Shown: positions 14,236 through 23,120, counted from the first letter of the stretch. The stretch is 35,079 nucleotides of DNA from Rhodanobacteraceae bacterium (GCA_903970285.1 CAJCHN010000075.1:1-35079), one strand, 5' to 3'. Translations and numbers: made by a program. Notes: a model not told the origin generated them from the sequence alone.

Positions 14236-15861
14236 ATGGGTAAGAATCTCGCCACCAAACTGGCTCTCATCGTCGCCGTCCTGCTGTTCTTCATCTACGG
14301 CATCTTTGGTCCGCAGAGCACGCAGCGCGCCTCCAAATACTCGCTCAAGCAGGCGCTCGCCGACAACATCCACCTCGGGCTCGACCTGAAGGGTGGAACC
14401 CACCTGGTGCTGCAGGTGCACGTCGCCGAGGCGATCGGCTCGGAGACCGATCGCGACGTCCAGCGCATCGAGACCGCACTCCAGGGCGCGGGCGTTTCCG
14501 GAGCGCAGGTCGCCAAACTCGACCCGCAGCATCCTGAGGTGATCACCATCACCGGGGTCTCCGCGACCCAGGGCTCGCAGGTTCGCTCGCTGCTCGGCAC
14601 CAACGAGTACGCCAACTACGATGTCACCACCGCTCCCGATGGCACCATCCGGGTCGCGATGAAGCCCTCCGCCATCAAGGATCTGGAAGCCCACACCCTC
14701 GACACCTCCATCGAGGTCATCCGCGATCGCATCGACCGGCTCGGCGTCTCCGAACCCATCATTCAGAAGTACGGCCTCGGCGACAACCAGATCCTGGTCG
14801 AGCTGCCCGGCATCGACAACCCGGAGCAGGTTGAGGATGCGATTCAATCGACCGCCAAGCTCGCCGTCCATGCCGTGGTCAGCGGACCCTACGCCAACGA
14901 GCAGGCTGCCATGTCCGCGCTGAACAACGTCATTCCGCCGGACGACATCCTGCTTCACGGCAGCTCCAACGCCAACTCGCCCGACGAGGTGTGGCTGCTC
15001 AAGCGCGCCAGCGAGGTGGAAGGCACCGACTTCCGCGGCGCCCGCGCCGGCACCGACATCAACGGCCGTCCCAATATCCAGTTCACCCTCACGACCGAAG
15101 CCGGAAACCGCTTCTACAAGTACACCTCCGAGCACTCCAAGGCCAGCTCCGATCCCGGGTCCATGGCCATCGTACTCGGCAACACCGTACGCCAGGTCGC
15201 CGGCATCAACGACGCCATCCGCGACCAGGGCCAGATCGACGGCAGCTTTACCCAGCAGGAGGTCGACGACGTCTCGCTGATGCTGCGCACCGGCGCCCTG
15301 CCCGCCTCCATCTCCTACCTGGAGACGCGCACCGTCGGCCCGTCGCTCGGCGCCGCCAGCATCAGGCAGGGGGTCACCGCCGCCATCCTCGGCATGGCCG
15401 CCGTCATGCTCTTCATGCTGGTCTACTACAAGGGCTCGGGCATCAACGCGGACCTCGCGCTGATCCTCAACCTCATCATTCTGCTCGGCTTCATGGGTTA
15501 CTCGCACGCTGTGCTGACGCTGCCGGGAATCGCCGGCGTCATCCTCACCATCGGTATGGGCGTCGACTCGAACGTGCTCATCTTCGAGCGTATCCGCGAG
15601 GAACTCCGCTCCGGCAAGACCGCTCCCGCCGCGGTCAAGGAAGGCTTCGCTCACGCCTGGATCACGATCGTCGACACCCACGTGACTACCATCGTCTCGG
15701 CCGTGATCCTGCTCATGTTCGGCACCGGTCCGGTCAAGGGATTCGCCGTGACCCTGATGGTCGGCCTCTTCGCCAACCTGGTGACCGCCGTCTTCGTCTC
15801 GCGCATGATCTTCGACTGGCACCTCAAGGACCGCCCGAAGACCGCGCCGCTCTCGATCTAA
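14236..15861 (+). CDS. secD: Protein translocase subunit SecD
   Basis: A 541-aa inner-membrane RND-type protein that uses the proton gradient to help SecYEG export proteins. It has an N-terminal transmembrane helix (about 8-28), the motif LGLDLKGGTHLVLQV (about 51-65), a large periplasmic P1 domain, and five C-terminal helices from about residue 375 on. These include the conserved GMGVDSNVLIFERIREEL, whose Asp is part of the proton path. Slightly shorter than E. coli SecD (about 615 aa) but typical of many phyla. No good Shine-Dalgarno precedes the ATG. It is followed by secF after 70 bases. Confidence 0.97.
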   Translation: MGKNLATKLALIVAVLLFFIYGIFGPQSTQRASKYSLKQALADNIHLGLDLKGGTHLVLQVHVAEAIGSETDRDVQRIETALQGAGVSGAQVAKLDPQHPEVITITGVSATQGSQVRSLLGTNEYANYDVTTAPDGTIRVAMKPSAIKDLEAHTLDTSIEVIRDRIDRLGVSEPIIQKYGLGDNQILVELPGIDNPEQVEDAIQSTAKLAVHAVVSGPYANEQAAMSALNNVIPPDDILLHGSSNANSPDEVWLLKRASEVEGTDFRGARAGTDINGRPNIQFTLTTEAGNRFYKYTSEHSKASSDPGSMAIVLGNTVRQVAGINDAIRDQGQIDGSFTQQEVDDVSLMLRTGALPASISYLETRTVGPSLGAASIRQGVTAAILGMAAVMLFMLVYYKGSGINADLALILNLIILLGFMGYSHAVLTLPGIAGVILTIGMGVDSNVLIFERIREELRSGKTAPAAVKEGFAHAWITIVDTHVTTIVSAVILLMFGTGPVKGFAVTLMVGLFANLVTAVFVSRMIFDWHLKDRPKTAPLSI

Positions 15862-15931
15862 CGCCTCGATCTGGCACCTCGCCGTACCGTGTACGCCGCG
15901 GCCCCCGCCGCACAAGGGATTAGGAAAAAGC

Positions 15932-16906
15932 ATGGAACTGTTTCGTCAACCCAATATCGACTGGCTCGGCAAGAAGTGGTACTTCCTCGGGTTCTCGCTC
16001 ATTTTCTCCGTTGCGGGCGTTCTCAGCCTGCTTTTCTGGCATCACCTGCCGCTCGGCGTCGACTTCAAGGGTGGCACTCACGTTACCGTCGCCTTCGCCG
16101 CGCCGCCCAATGAAGACCACATCCGCAACGCCTTCGACAAGGCTGGCATTCATGATGAGCGGGTGCAGCGTATCAGCGGCGCCGGTACGGCCGGCGGCAG
16201 CCAGGTGTCGAACCAGGTGGTGATCGCCCTGCCCGAGGCCACCGCGTCCGACACCAACCACGACCAGGGCCGCGCTGCCGTCGAAAATGCGCTCGCCGCC
16301 AACTACCACGACTCTGCCTTCCAGGTGCTGCAGGTCGATATCGTCGGCCCCACCGCCGGCAAGCAGCTGCAGAAGCAGGCCATCTACGCCACCATCTACT
16401 CGCTCGTCGGCATGCTCGCCTACCTCTGGTTCCGCTTCGAGCTCATCTACGGTGTGGCCGCCGTCGTTGCCGTCTTCCACGACACCCTCATCACCATCGG
16501 CGCCTTCTCGCTCACCAACCAGGAGATCACCCTCACCGTCATCGCCGCCATCCTCACCCTGATCGGCTACTCGATGAACGACACCGTGGTCGTCTTCGAC
16601 CGCATCCGCGAGAATCTGGCTACCAGCCGCCGCGAAACCCTGCCCGACGTCGTCAATCGCAGCATCAACCAGACCCTCAGCCGGACCGTCCTCTCTTCCG
16701 GCCTCACGTTTCTCACCGTGATGTCGCTCTTCCTCTTCGGCGGCGAAGTGCTGCATGGCTTCTCGTTCGCGCTGGTCGTCGGCATCCTCATCGGCACGTA
16801 CTCGTCGATCGCGGTCGCCGCACCCATGCTGGTCGCCTGGCAGGGCTACCGCGCCAGCAAGGGCAAGGCTGCGGCCACCCTGCCTGCGGGCCGGGCCAGG
16901 GCGTAG
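15932..16906 (+). CDS. secF: Protein translocase subunit SecF
   Basis: A 324-aa partner of SecD. The N-terminal helix (about 17-36) is followed by GVDFKGGTHVTVAF, a periplasmic domain, and five helices from about 150. The SecF signature GYSMNDTVVVFDRIRENL (about 211-228) contains the conserved Asp. The C-terminus ends in a basic Ala/Gly/Arg tail. The ATG has AGGA at about seven bases. Length is normal for the family (about 300-325 aa). Confidence 0.97.
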   Translation: MELFRQPNIDWLGKKWYFLGFSLIFSVAGVLSLLFWHHLPLGVDFKGGTHVTVAFAAPPNEDHIRNAFDKAGIHDERVQRISGAGTAGGSQVSNQVVIALPEATASDTNHDQGRAAVENALAANYHDSAFQVLQVDIVGPTAGKQLQKQAIYATIYSLVGMLAYLWFRFELIYGVAAVVAVFHDTLITIGAFSLTNQEITLTVIAAILTLIGYSMNDTVVVFDRIRENLATSRRETLPDVVNRSINQTLSRTVLSSGLTFLTVMSLFLFGGEVLHGFSFALVVGILIGTYSSIAVAAPMLVAWQGYRASKGKAAATLPAGRARA

Positions 16907-16933
16907 GGTACACCCCTGTAGGGTACATCCCCT
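16903..16933 (+). repeat. Two-copy 15/16-base tandem repeat at the secF 3' end
   Basis: GTAGGGTACACCCCT at 16903-16917 is followed by GTAGGGTACATCCCCT at 16918-16933 and then GTAG. The first copy includes the secF stop codon (TAG), so the duplication is directly at the gene end. Confidence 0.75.
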
Positions 16934-16983
16934 GTAGCCGGTGTGCGGAAAGAAACCTGACCAGCCCCAATCGCTGGAGGTGA

Positions 16984-17019
16984 CCCACTTCGGCTCGCGT
17001 CTTCGCGAGAAGAAGTGGG
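16984..17019 (+). terminator. Stable hairpin after secF (candidate terminator without T-tract)
   Basis: CCCACTTC (16984-16991) pairs with GAAGTGGG (17012-17019). Inside it, across a GG/AA internal loop, CTCGCG pairs with CGCGAG around a TCTT loop. The structure sits 78 bases after secF. No run of T follows, so it may work with Rho or as a 3'-end protector. The rest of the 409-base gap up to tonB holds no gene. Confidence 0.55.
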
Positions 17020-17245
17020 ATGCATGCCGCTCGAAGCACTGCCTTTCCGCATCCCATGCGGCCTCAGCAGTACAGCTCTAAAATCGCAGTCCGCCCATGC
17101 CTGATCCTCCTCCCGGGAACAATCTGCATCACGCTGGTGTCTAAAGTTGTAGTCTCGGTTGCAGCGTCGTCCGCTCCGCTTCGGAGCACGATCCGCAACT
17201 CCGGCTCAAGGGTCTCCCACCAGGGACGTGGCGTCGCGCGATTGA

Positions 17246-17259
17246 GAGATCGCGATCTC
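17246..17259. promoter_or_regulatory. 14-base perfect palindrome upstream of tonB
   Basis: GAGATCGCGATCTC reads the same on both strands and lies 57 bases before the tonB start. It could be an operator for a dimeric regulator. A TAGTCT at about 17150 is a possible -10 for the operon. Neither is proven. Confidence 0.3.
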
Positions 17260-17315
17260 GGTTCGTTCCTCCAAGCAGATTCGTTTCAGGAAATCTACGT
17301 CTTCGAGGCTGCCCC

Positions 17316-18059
17316 ATGTTTGAAGATTCTCTCGTCGATTCCGGCGGTAAGCTGAAAACCAACTCGAAGTACTGGGTCTGGGCGACGCTCTGCCTCAACC
17401 TCGGCATCCTGGCCGTCATGATCATCCTCCCGCTGCTCTACCCGGAGGCTCTGCCCAAGACTGCCATGACCGCCATGCTGACCGCGCCGCCCCCACCCCC
17501 TCCACCGCCCCCACCCCCGCCGCCCGCTGCCGTCGTCCACCAGATCAAGGTGGTTGAAGTCAATGACGCCATGACGGTTCCCAAGATTCCCAAGAAGATC
17601 AGCATGGAGAAGGAAGAGGCCACGCCGCCTCCGCCCTCCACCAGTATCGCGGGAATGCAGGGTATGGCTGGCGGCTCCGCGAACGGCATCCCGGGCGGCA
17701 TGTTCGGCGGTGCCGGCAGCGGTCCTCCGGTCGTGGTCAAGGCCGCTCCGCCGCCGAAGCCGGTTGGCCCCGCGCGCATCTCCGCCGGTGTGATCGCGGG
17801 TAACATCCTCGAGAAGACCACGCCCGTCTACCCGCCGATCGCCAAGCAGGCTCACGTTCAGGGTGCGGTGGTGTTGCACGCCATCATCGGCAAGGATGGC
17901 CGCATCCAGAACCTCAGCGTCGTCAGCGGCAACGCCATGCTGACCCAGTCGGCCATCGACGCGGTCAAGAGCTGGCGCTACAAGCCCTATCTGCTTAACG
18001 GCGAGCCCACCGAGGTCGACACCACGGTGACCGTCAACTTCAGCTTCGGCGGAGGTTAG
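17316..18059 (+). CDS. tonB: Energy transducer TonB
   Basis: A 247-aa TonB that carries energy from the ExbBD motor to outer-membrane receptors. A single N-terminal membrane helix (about 21-42) is followed by 13 consecutive prolines (58-70), a Pro/Gly/Met-rich linker (about 110-155) that spans the periplasm, and the C-terminal domain (about 165-245). That domain shows the family pattern VYPPIAKQAHVQGAVVLHAIIG, in two parts here, and WRYKPYLLNGEP. It heads the operon tonB–exbB–exbD–exbD. GAGG lies eight bases before the ATG. No deviation from family expectations apart from the pure proline run. Confidence 0.93.
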   Translation: MFEDSLVDSGGKLKTNSKYWVWATLCLNLGILAVMIILPLLYPEALPKTAMTAMLTAPPPPPPPPPPPPPAAVVHQIKVVEVNDAMTVPKIPKKISMEKEEATPPPPSTSIAGMQGMAGGSANGIPGGMFGGAGSGPPVVVKAAPPPKPVGPARISAGVIAGNILEKTTPVYPPIAKQAHVQGAVVLHAIIGKDGRIQNLSVVSGNAMLTQSAIDAVKSWRYKPYLLNGEPTEVDTTVTVNFSFGGG

Positions 18060-18066
18060 CCCGAAG

Positions 18067-18085
18067 GGCTGCCGCTGCGGCAGCC
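18067..18085 (+). terminator. Intergenic hairpin between tonB and exbB
   Basis: GGCTGCCG (18067-18074) pairs with CGGCAGCC (18078-18085) around a CTG loop, starting eight bases after the tonB stop. There is no T-tract. Its position inside an operon suggests a processing or partial-termination element that sets relative expression. Confidence 0.5.
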
Positions 18086-18212
18086 TTCCGGCTTTGCTCG
18101 AGACCACCTCGTTCGCATGGATTCGCCGGGCGCTCCTCGCAGATTCACCGAGCGTCCGGCAAATTCGAGACCAACATCTTGATCCACTAACGTAACCGGA
18201 GGAAAGATTCCA

Positions 18213-18959
18213 GTGATTCTCGCCCACCTTGCATCCGCTGCTTCCAGCCACGCCTTCGCCGCGCTCGCCCTCTTTCAGGAGCCGGCAACCACCTCCTTCT
18301 CGCTGGCCGACATGTGGGCCCACATGAGCTGGATCCCCAAGGGCATCGTCATCCTGCTCTTCATCATGTCCATCTGGTCGCTGGCCGTCATGATCGATCG
18401 CGCGCTCTACTTCTCGGCCGCCCGCACCCAGTCGCGCGAGTTTGCCCCGAAGGTTGCGGGCGCGCTCAAGAACGGCAACCTCGACGAAGCGATCAAGGTC
18501 GCCGACCGCACCAAGAAGAGCCATCTGGCGGAGGTAGTTACGTCCGGCCTGCAGGAGTTCCGCAGCTTCGGTTCGGGCGGCGCCATCACCGATGAGCAGA
18601 TCGAATCCTCCAAGCGTGCGCTCGAGCGCTCGGAAGCCATCGTCCACTCCAAGCTGAAGCGCGGACTCGGCGGACTCGCCACCATCGGTTCCACCGCGCC
18701 CTTCATCGGCCTGCTCGGCACCGTGATCGGTATTCTCAACGCCTTCCAGCAGATCGCCACCCAGAAGACCTCAGGAATCGGCGCCGTCGCCGGCGGTATC
18801 TCGGAGGCCCTGGTCACCACCGCCTTCGGTCTGGTCGTCGCCATCCCCGCCGTGATGACCTTCAACTACTTCACCAACAAGGTGGAAGCCTTCGACGTCG
18901 AGATGGACAACAGCTCGTCGGAACTGGTGGACTACTTCATCAAGCAGAGCCATCGGTAA
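18213..18959 (+). CDS. exbB: MotA/TolQ/ExbB proton channel family protein (ExbB)
   Basis: A 248-aa inner-membrane protein forming, with ExbD, the proton-driven stator that energises TonB. It has an N-terminal periplasmic segment, a first helix at about 43-63 (IPKGIVILLFIMSIWSLAVM), a long cytoplasmic loop, and the paired helices of the channel core at about 148-175 (STAPFIGLLGTVIGILNAF) and 190-215 (EALVTTAFGLVVAIPAVM). These are the strongest signatures of the family. The start is a GTG preceded by GGAGG about ten bases upstream. It is the second gene of the operon. Confidence 0.93.
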   Translation: MILAHLASAASSHAFAALALFQEPATTSFSLADMWAHMSWIPKGIVILLFIMSIWSLAVMIDRALYFSAARTQSREFAPKVAGALKNGNLDEAIKVADRTKKSHLAEVVTSGLQEFRSFGSGGAITDEQIESSKRALERSEAIVHSKLKRGLGGLATIGSTAPFIGLLGTVIGILNAFQQIATQKTSGIGAVAGGISEALVTTAFGLVVAIPAVMTFNYFTNKVEAFDVEMDNSSSELVDYFIKQSHR

Positions 18960-18973
18960 CGCAGCTTCGGGTG

Positions 18974-19005
18974 CTCCACGTCCCGCTTGAGGGCGGGACG
19001 TGGAG
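18974..19005 (+). terminator. Perfect 13-bp hairpin between exbB and the first exbD
   Basis: CTCCACGTCCCGC (18974-18986) pairs without mismatch with GCGGGACGTGGAG (18993-19005) around a six-base loop, 14 bases after the exbB stop. No T-tract follows. It lies inside the operon, so complete termination is unlikely. Confidence 0.6.
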
Positions 19006-19047
19006 AGGCCTTCCTCAGGAATCTTTGAAACCACGGAGTGCGTGTAC

Positions 19048-19470
<423 letters not shown>

Positions 19471-19563
19471 CCCAGCGCCGTGAACGGCTCGTGGAACGCA
19501 ACCTAGGAACCAGGCGCCGGGGGGTCGCCCCCAGGCAGCTATGCAGCACAAGGAGAATTCATT

Positions 19564-19998
19564 ATGGGAATGGGTGGTGGAGGCGGAACCAACAGGGCAG
19601 TCTCCGAGATCAACGTAACCCCGCTGATTGACGTGCTGCTCGTACTCCTGATCATCTTCATGGTCATCGTGCCGGTAACTCCGAAGGGTCTCGACGCGCT
19701 GGTGCCGCAGCCCCCGAAGAATAAGGACGCGGAGCCCAACAAGGACACCATTGTGGTCTCGATCAACGGGGCGAAGGGCGGGCCGGTCAGCTACCTGATC
19801 AATACCGACTCCTTCAACAAGAGCGACATCGAGCCCAAGCTCCAGCAGATCTTCTCCGTCCGCCAGGACAAGGTCATGTTCGTCAAGGGCGATCCGGATC
19901 TCAACTATGGCACCATCGCCGAGGTGATCGACATGGGCCACCAGGCCGGGGTCGACAACATCGGCATCATCACCCCCAAGGTCGCCCAGGGGAACTAG
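19564..19998 (+). CDS. exbD: ExbD/TolR biopolymer transport protein (second copy)
   Basis: A 144-aa second ExbD with a Gly-rich N-terminus, the signature NVTPLIDVLLVLLIIFMVI with the channel Asp, and a periplasmic domain clearly diverged from the first copy. AGGAG stands nine bases before the ATG. The 93-base gap to the first exbD contains a small GGGGG–TCG–CCCCC hairpin (19520-19532). This is the last gene of the tonB operon. Confidence 0.93.
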   Translation: MGMGGGGGTNRAVSEINVTPLIDVLLVLLIIFMVIVPVTPKGLDALVPQPPKNKDAEPNKDTIVVSINGAKGGPVSYLINTDSFNKSDIEPKLQQIFSVRQDKVMFVKGDPDLNYGTIAEVIDMGHQAGVDNIGIITPKVAQGN

Positions 19999-20043
19999 AA
20001 GGACGCGTCAGAAATTCGTTGATCTGTTTCAAGGCCGAAGGCA

Positions 20044-20082
20044 CGCGACACCCCCTGGGGCGCAGCCCCAGGGGGTGTCGCG
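20044..20082 (+). terminator. 18-bp perfect hairpin after the tonB–exbBDD operon
   Basis: The arms 20044-20061 and 20065-20082 are perfect inverse complements (18 pairs) around the loop GCA; the arm core is ACACCCCCTGGGGC. It lies 45 bases after the last exbD stop. No T-run follows, but the stability and position make it the likely 3' end of the operon. Confidence 0.6.
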
Positions 20083-20199
20083 ACCACCTCGGGGACTGAA
20101 GCGCGAGACGATTCAGGCACGAACGAACCTGAGACTCGCCCACGAACGTGATGCGTCAGAAGCCCTGCAAGCCGCGTGAAGCGCAGCTCTGAGTAGCCT

Positions 20200-20283
20200 G
20201 AACACGGATCAGACGGACGGTACGGAGAGCATCGGATCAGGATTCTGGATTCGAATCCGTCACTGTCCATCTCGTCCGTGTTC
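20200..20283. repeat. Long imperfect palindrome in the gap after the exbD operon
   Basis: The left arm (20200-20226) and right arm (20256-20283) are inverse repeats. GAACACGGA matches TCCGTGTTC perfectly, there are six unmatched bases on each side, and GGACGGTACGGA then matches TCCGTCACTGTCC with two differences. The centre holds GGATTCGAATCC. The design resembles dispersed palindromic intergenic elements. Nothing else was seen in this 390-base gap except the hairpin before it and the promoter after it. Confidence 0.55.
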
Positions 20284-20312
20284 GTCCTGTTACGGCCCTT
20301 TTAGGTTCAGGC

Positions 20313-20341
20313 TTGACCGTTCGCCCGGCAACTCCGACAAT
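20313..20341 (+). promoter_or_regulatory. Promoter of the DUF6580-like gene (TTGACC–17–GACAAT)
   Basis: TTGACC at 20313-20318 and GACAAT at 20336-20341 are separated by 17 bases, a standard sigma-70 layout. The leader to the ATG at 20389 is about 40 bases and includes GAGG. Confidence 0.55.
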
Positions 20342-20388
20342 CAAAGGCAGCGTGCGCTCTCCGCCAAGCTTCTGAGGTTCCTTCCAAC

Positions 20389-20925
20389 ATGCTCTCTTAC
20401 CTGGTTCTTCTGGCCGCCCTGCTCAGTCGCCTGCTTCCGCCCGTCCTGCACCTCACCGCCTGGAACTTCACCGCGGTGGGCGGAAGTCTGCTCTTCTTCG
20501 GCGCCCGCAGGCCGCGGTGGCAGGCGGCCATCGCCGTCCTCGCCCTGATGGTTACGGATTACCTGCTGACCGTACACGCCTACCACTGCGCCTTCCACGT
20601 CAGCGGATACCTGGTCACATGGGCCTGGTACGCCGGCGTCTGCCTGCTCGGCCATCAGATGCTGCGCCGCCCGTCCGCTGTGCGCGTCGCCGGCGCAGCC
20701 CTCGTCTCGGCCACGTCCTTCTTCCTGCTCAGCAACTTCGTCGTGTGGCTGGGCAGCATGTATGCACATACCGTCGCCGGCCTCTCCGCCTGCTACACCC
20801 TCGCGCTGCCGTTCTACCGCAACGACCTGCTGTCGACTGGCCTCACCGCCGGTGTGCTCTTCGGCCTGCCCGCCCTCGCCACCCGCCTGATGCGGCCTGT
20901 TCCAGCCTCGACCAGCGCCGCCTGA
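20389..20925 (+). CDS. Polytopic membrane protein, DUF6580-like
   Basis: A 178-aa inner-membrane protein with about five hydrophobic helices. The N-terminus reads LSRLLPPVLHLTAWNFTAVG followed by a helix and FFGARRPRW, the pattern typical of DUF6580 proteins (ECF-transporter S-component-like, substrate unknown). The centre has MVTDYLLTVHAY and the C-terminus FYRNDLLSTGLTAGVLFG. It has its own promoter and no obvious partner; the next gene is a separate transcription unit. The family assignment is from memory of its pattern. Confidence 0.75.
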   Translation: MLSYLVLLAALLSRLLPPVLHLTAWNFTAVGGSLLFFGARRPRWQAAIAVLALMVTDYLLTVHAYHCAFHVSGYLVTWAWYAGVCLLGHQMLRRPSAVRVAGAALVSATSFFLLSNFVVWLGSMYAHTVAGLSACYTLALPFYRNDLLSTGLTAGVLFGLPALATRLMRPVPASTSAA

Positions 20926-20976
20926 TCACGCCTGCCGGCCGCGAGCTGCTCCGGGGTCTGCGCCGGAGCACCCTTG

Positions 20977-21036
20977 TGTTCCAAAGCTAAGTGTATTCCT
21001 TTGAAGAATATAAGCAACACTTGGTAGGGGTGGGTC
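20977..21036 (+). repeat. Dispersed intergenic element, copy B
   Basis: It shares TGTTCCA, CTAAGT, the exact 14-mer GAATATAAGCAACA (21006-21019) and a G-rich tail ending GGGTC with copy A at 733-794, with matching spacing. It lies just upstream of the promoter of the GT-C-like gene, as copy A lies just upstream of that of mnmG, and in the same orientation relative to the gene. Confidence 0.55.
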
Positions 21037-21097
21037 TCAGGCTCTAGAACGCCTTCGTGACCCTCGTCCCGGATCGCCCGGCGTTCCTGTGTGCGCG

Positions 21098-21103
21098 TAT
21101 CAT
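21098..21103 (+). promoter_or_regulatory. -10 box (TATCAT), 9 nt before the GT-C-like gene
   Basis: TATCAT would start transcription near 21110, three or so bases before the ATG at 21113. This excludes the upstream GTG at 21089 as the start. Confidence 0.4.
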
Positions 21104-21112
21104 CCTCCACAG

Positions 21113-22702
21113 ATGCCTGCCGCTACCCTCCCAGCATCATCCCGCTCGTGGTTTCCGGCAGCCCTCGCCACGGCAGCGTACGTCGTCTCCACCCTGCTCA
21201 TCCTGTTCGCCTCCTGGCGTCTGGCGGACCGCCACTTCATCTATCCGCTCGACGATACCTACATCAACATGGCCATGGCGAAGCAGTTCGCCGCTCACAA
21301 CGTCTGGGGCGTCACGCCCTACGCCTTCAGCTCTTCCACCTCGTCGCCGCTGTATGTCCTGCTGCTCTCCGCCTGCTACCGGCTGACCGGACCGCTTGCC
21401 TGGATTCCCCTGCTGCTCTCCTGGGGCTTTGGCCTGGCCTCGATCCTGGTGGCCGGGCGTATGCTGGCCTCCCACCTGTCTCCCCGCTGGACCACCGCCG
21501 TTCTGCTCAGCTTTGTCTTGCTGACCCCTGTCTTCGCCATCGGCGTCCTCGGCATGGAGCACAGCCTCCACCTGCTGCTCACGCTGCTCTTCCTGGAGCA
21601 GTTAGGCGGGAGTGACGGGAAAAGCCGCCGAAGAGATGTGCTGCTCTTCACCGTCACCCTCTGCATGGTGGCCACCCGCTACGAAGGCCTGCTCGCCGCG
21701 GGCGCCGCCATCCTGCTACTCGCTGCCGGTCGCCGCTGGCGGCGCGTGCTTCTGGTGGCGGCCGCCGCTGCCCTGCCGGTCCTGTTTTACGCCTGGTTCT
21801 CGGTCTCACACGGTGGCGCGTGGCTGCCCAACTCGGTCCTTCTAAAGGGTTTTAGGACTCAAGGGTCCGGAGCCGCCAGCCGTCTGCACAGCCTGGCTGC
21901 GGCAACCTCAGACCATCTCGTCCGAGGCCCTCATCTCGTCTTCCTCACACTTGCCCTCGTGATCGTCTTCCTGGCGCTGCGCCGGATTCGAGCACCCCAG
22001 GCACTCGCATGTGGCGTCCTCGGCATCGCGGGACTGCTGCATCTCGTCGCAGCCGATGTCGGATGGGCGTTCCGCTACGAGGACTACCTGCTCGGTGCCG
22101 GCATGGTCGCCGTCGCTTCTGCCTGGCCGCCGCTATGGAGCCTGCGCCGCCGAGCCGCGCAGCTTGCGATTCTCCCCCTGCTGCTTGCCGCCGCCGTCCT
22201 CGGCCTGCGCAGCGGACTGGCCGCAGCGTATCTTCCCCATTACGCCCAGTCCATCTATCTCCAGCCTTGGCAGACAGCCCGCTTCCTGCGGTCGAACTAC
22301 GCCGGCGCCACCATTGCCGCCAACGATATCGGCGCCATCAACTTCGCCGCCGACCTGCACTGCGTCGACCTTGCCGGCCTGGCCAGCGCCGCGATCTTCG
22401 AGGCCAAGCGACGGGGCGTTTACACCACCCGGGCGCTCGACCGAATCGCCAGCGCACAGGGCGTGCAGATCGCCGTGGTCCACGACAGCTGGTTCGCGGA
22501 GCACCCCGTGACGGCGATGGGTGGTCCGCCCCTGCCCGCCAGCTGGGTTCGCGTGCGACGCTGGAGCGTTCGGGAAAAGTACCAGCTGGGCGGCCGGACA
22601 GTCTCGTTCTACGCGGTCTCCCCGGCCTTGGCGCCTGAACTCCGCGCCCGCCTGGATGCGTTTGAGCGAACGCTGCCTGAAGGAGTGGCGATCGAGCGTT
22701 AG
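21113..22702 (+). CDS. Polytopic membrane protein, GT-C glycosyltransferase-like
   Basis: A 529-aa protein with an N-terminal helix (about 11-31), then a periplasmic loop holding LDDTYINMAMAKQF, and about ten further helices up to roughly residue 385. A soluble C-terminal part follows (RFLRSNYAGATIAANDIGAI and on). The Asp–Asp pair in the first loop, and the helix plan, are typical of GT-C enzymes that transfer sugars from polyprenyl-phosphate donors. The acceptor is not readable. It has no glycan-gene neighbours. A copy of the dispersed element and a TATCAT box stand directly upstream. Confidence 0.75.
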   Translation: MPAATLPASSRSWFPAALATAAYVVSTLLILFASWRLADRHFIYPLDDTYINMAMAKQFAAHNVWGVTPYAFSSSTSSPLYVLLLSACYRLTGPLAWIPLLLSWGFGLASILVAGRMLASHLSPRWTTAVLLSFVLLTPVFAIGVLGMEHSLHLLLTLLFLEQLGGSDGKSRRRDVLLFTVTLCMVATRYEGLLAAGAAILLLAAGRRWRRVLLVAAAAALPVLFYAWFSVSHGGAWLPNSVLLKGFRTQGSGAASRLHSLAAATSDHLVRGPHLVFLTLALVIVFLALRRIRAPQALACGVLGIAGLLHLVAADVGWAFRYEDYLLGAGMVAVASAWPPLWSLRRRAAQLAILPLLLAAAVLGLRSGLAAAYLPHYAQSIYLQPWQTARFLRSNYAGATIAANDIGAINFAADLHCVDLAGLASAAIFEAKRRGVYTTRALDRIASAQGVQIAVVHDSWFAEHPVTAMGGPPLPASWVRVRRWSVREKYQLGGRTVSFYAVSPALAPELRARLDAFERTLPEGVAIER

Positions 22703-23120
22703 AACCAAACTTTCCGCTTTCGACACACTTAACGCTTCAATTCGCATATGGGAAACCCTGCTCTACACCTGCTCCTTCAGGACTTGTGGGCGTGCAGCCC
22801 CGGGCGTATATCTCTTCCTACCAGCAGAAACGCCACCTCACATCGGGGTAGCGGTGAGGCAGAGGATCACCCGGTTGCAAGTCTCAGGACCGGGTATGTT
22901 CCCTCTGCTCAACAATTTCCAGGCGCTGGCAAAGGCCGGCAGTCGCACGCTTCTGGTCCTTGGATCCTATCCTGCAGAGCATCCGCACGCACTAGGTGCA
23001 AAGTTCTGCGCGTCGTCTGCAGCACAACAAGAGCAATGATCTCCGGCGCGTCTGTGCCCTGCCTGCGGAAAGCTGTCTCCCCCCGCAGCCGACGCATTGC
23101 GCCCGGATGGAGGCATCTTC
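22703..23120 (+). other. 418-base stretch without a recognisable gene
   Basis: Frames remain open for up to about 190 codons, but none gives a protein-like sequence or ribosome site. A 7-bp inverted repeat, ACCCGGT (22869-22875) and ACCGGGT (22889-22895), encloses a 13-base loop. The region may be the leader or promoter region of the Vps62-like gene or a decayed gene; I see nothing firmer. Confidence 0.4.

Noticed and set aside
14197..15933. A 578-codon minus-strand open frame opposite secD
   Set aside because: Its composition (Asp/Gly/Val/Arg runs) is the antisense shadow of secD; there is no ribosome site or recognisable domain.
17295..18647. A 450-codon minus-strand open frame opposite tonB and exbB
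   Set aside because: It is an antisense shadow across two well-identified genes; the Gly/Arg run mirrors the proline run of TonB.
20240..20270. GGATTCGAATCC looks like a tRNA T-arm
   Set aside because: The flanking five-base stems (CTGGA and CCGTC) do not pair and no anticodon or acceptor stem can be built; it is the centre of the long imperfect palindrome.
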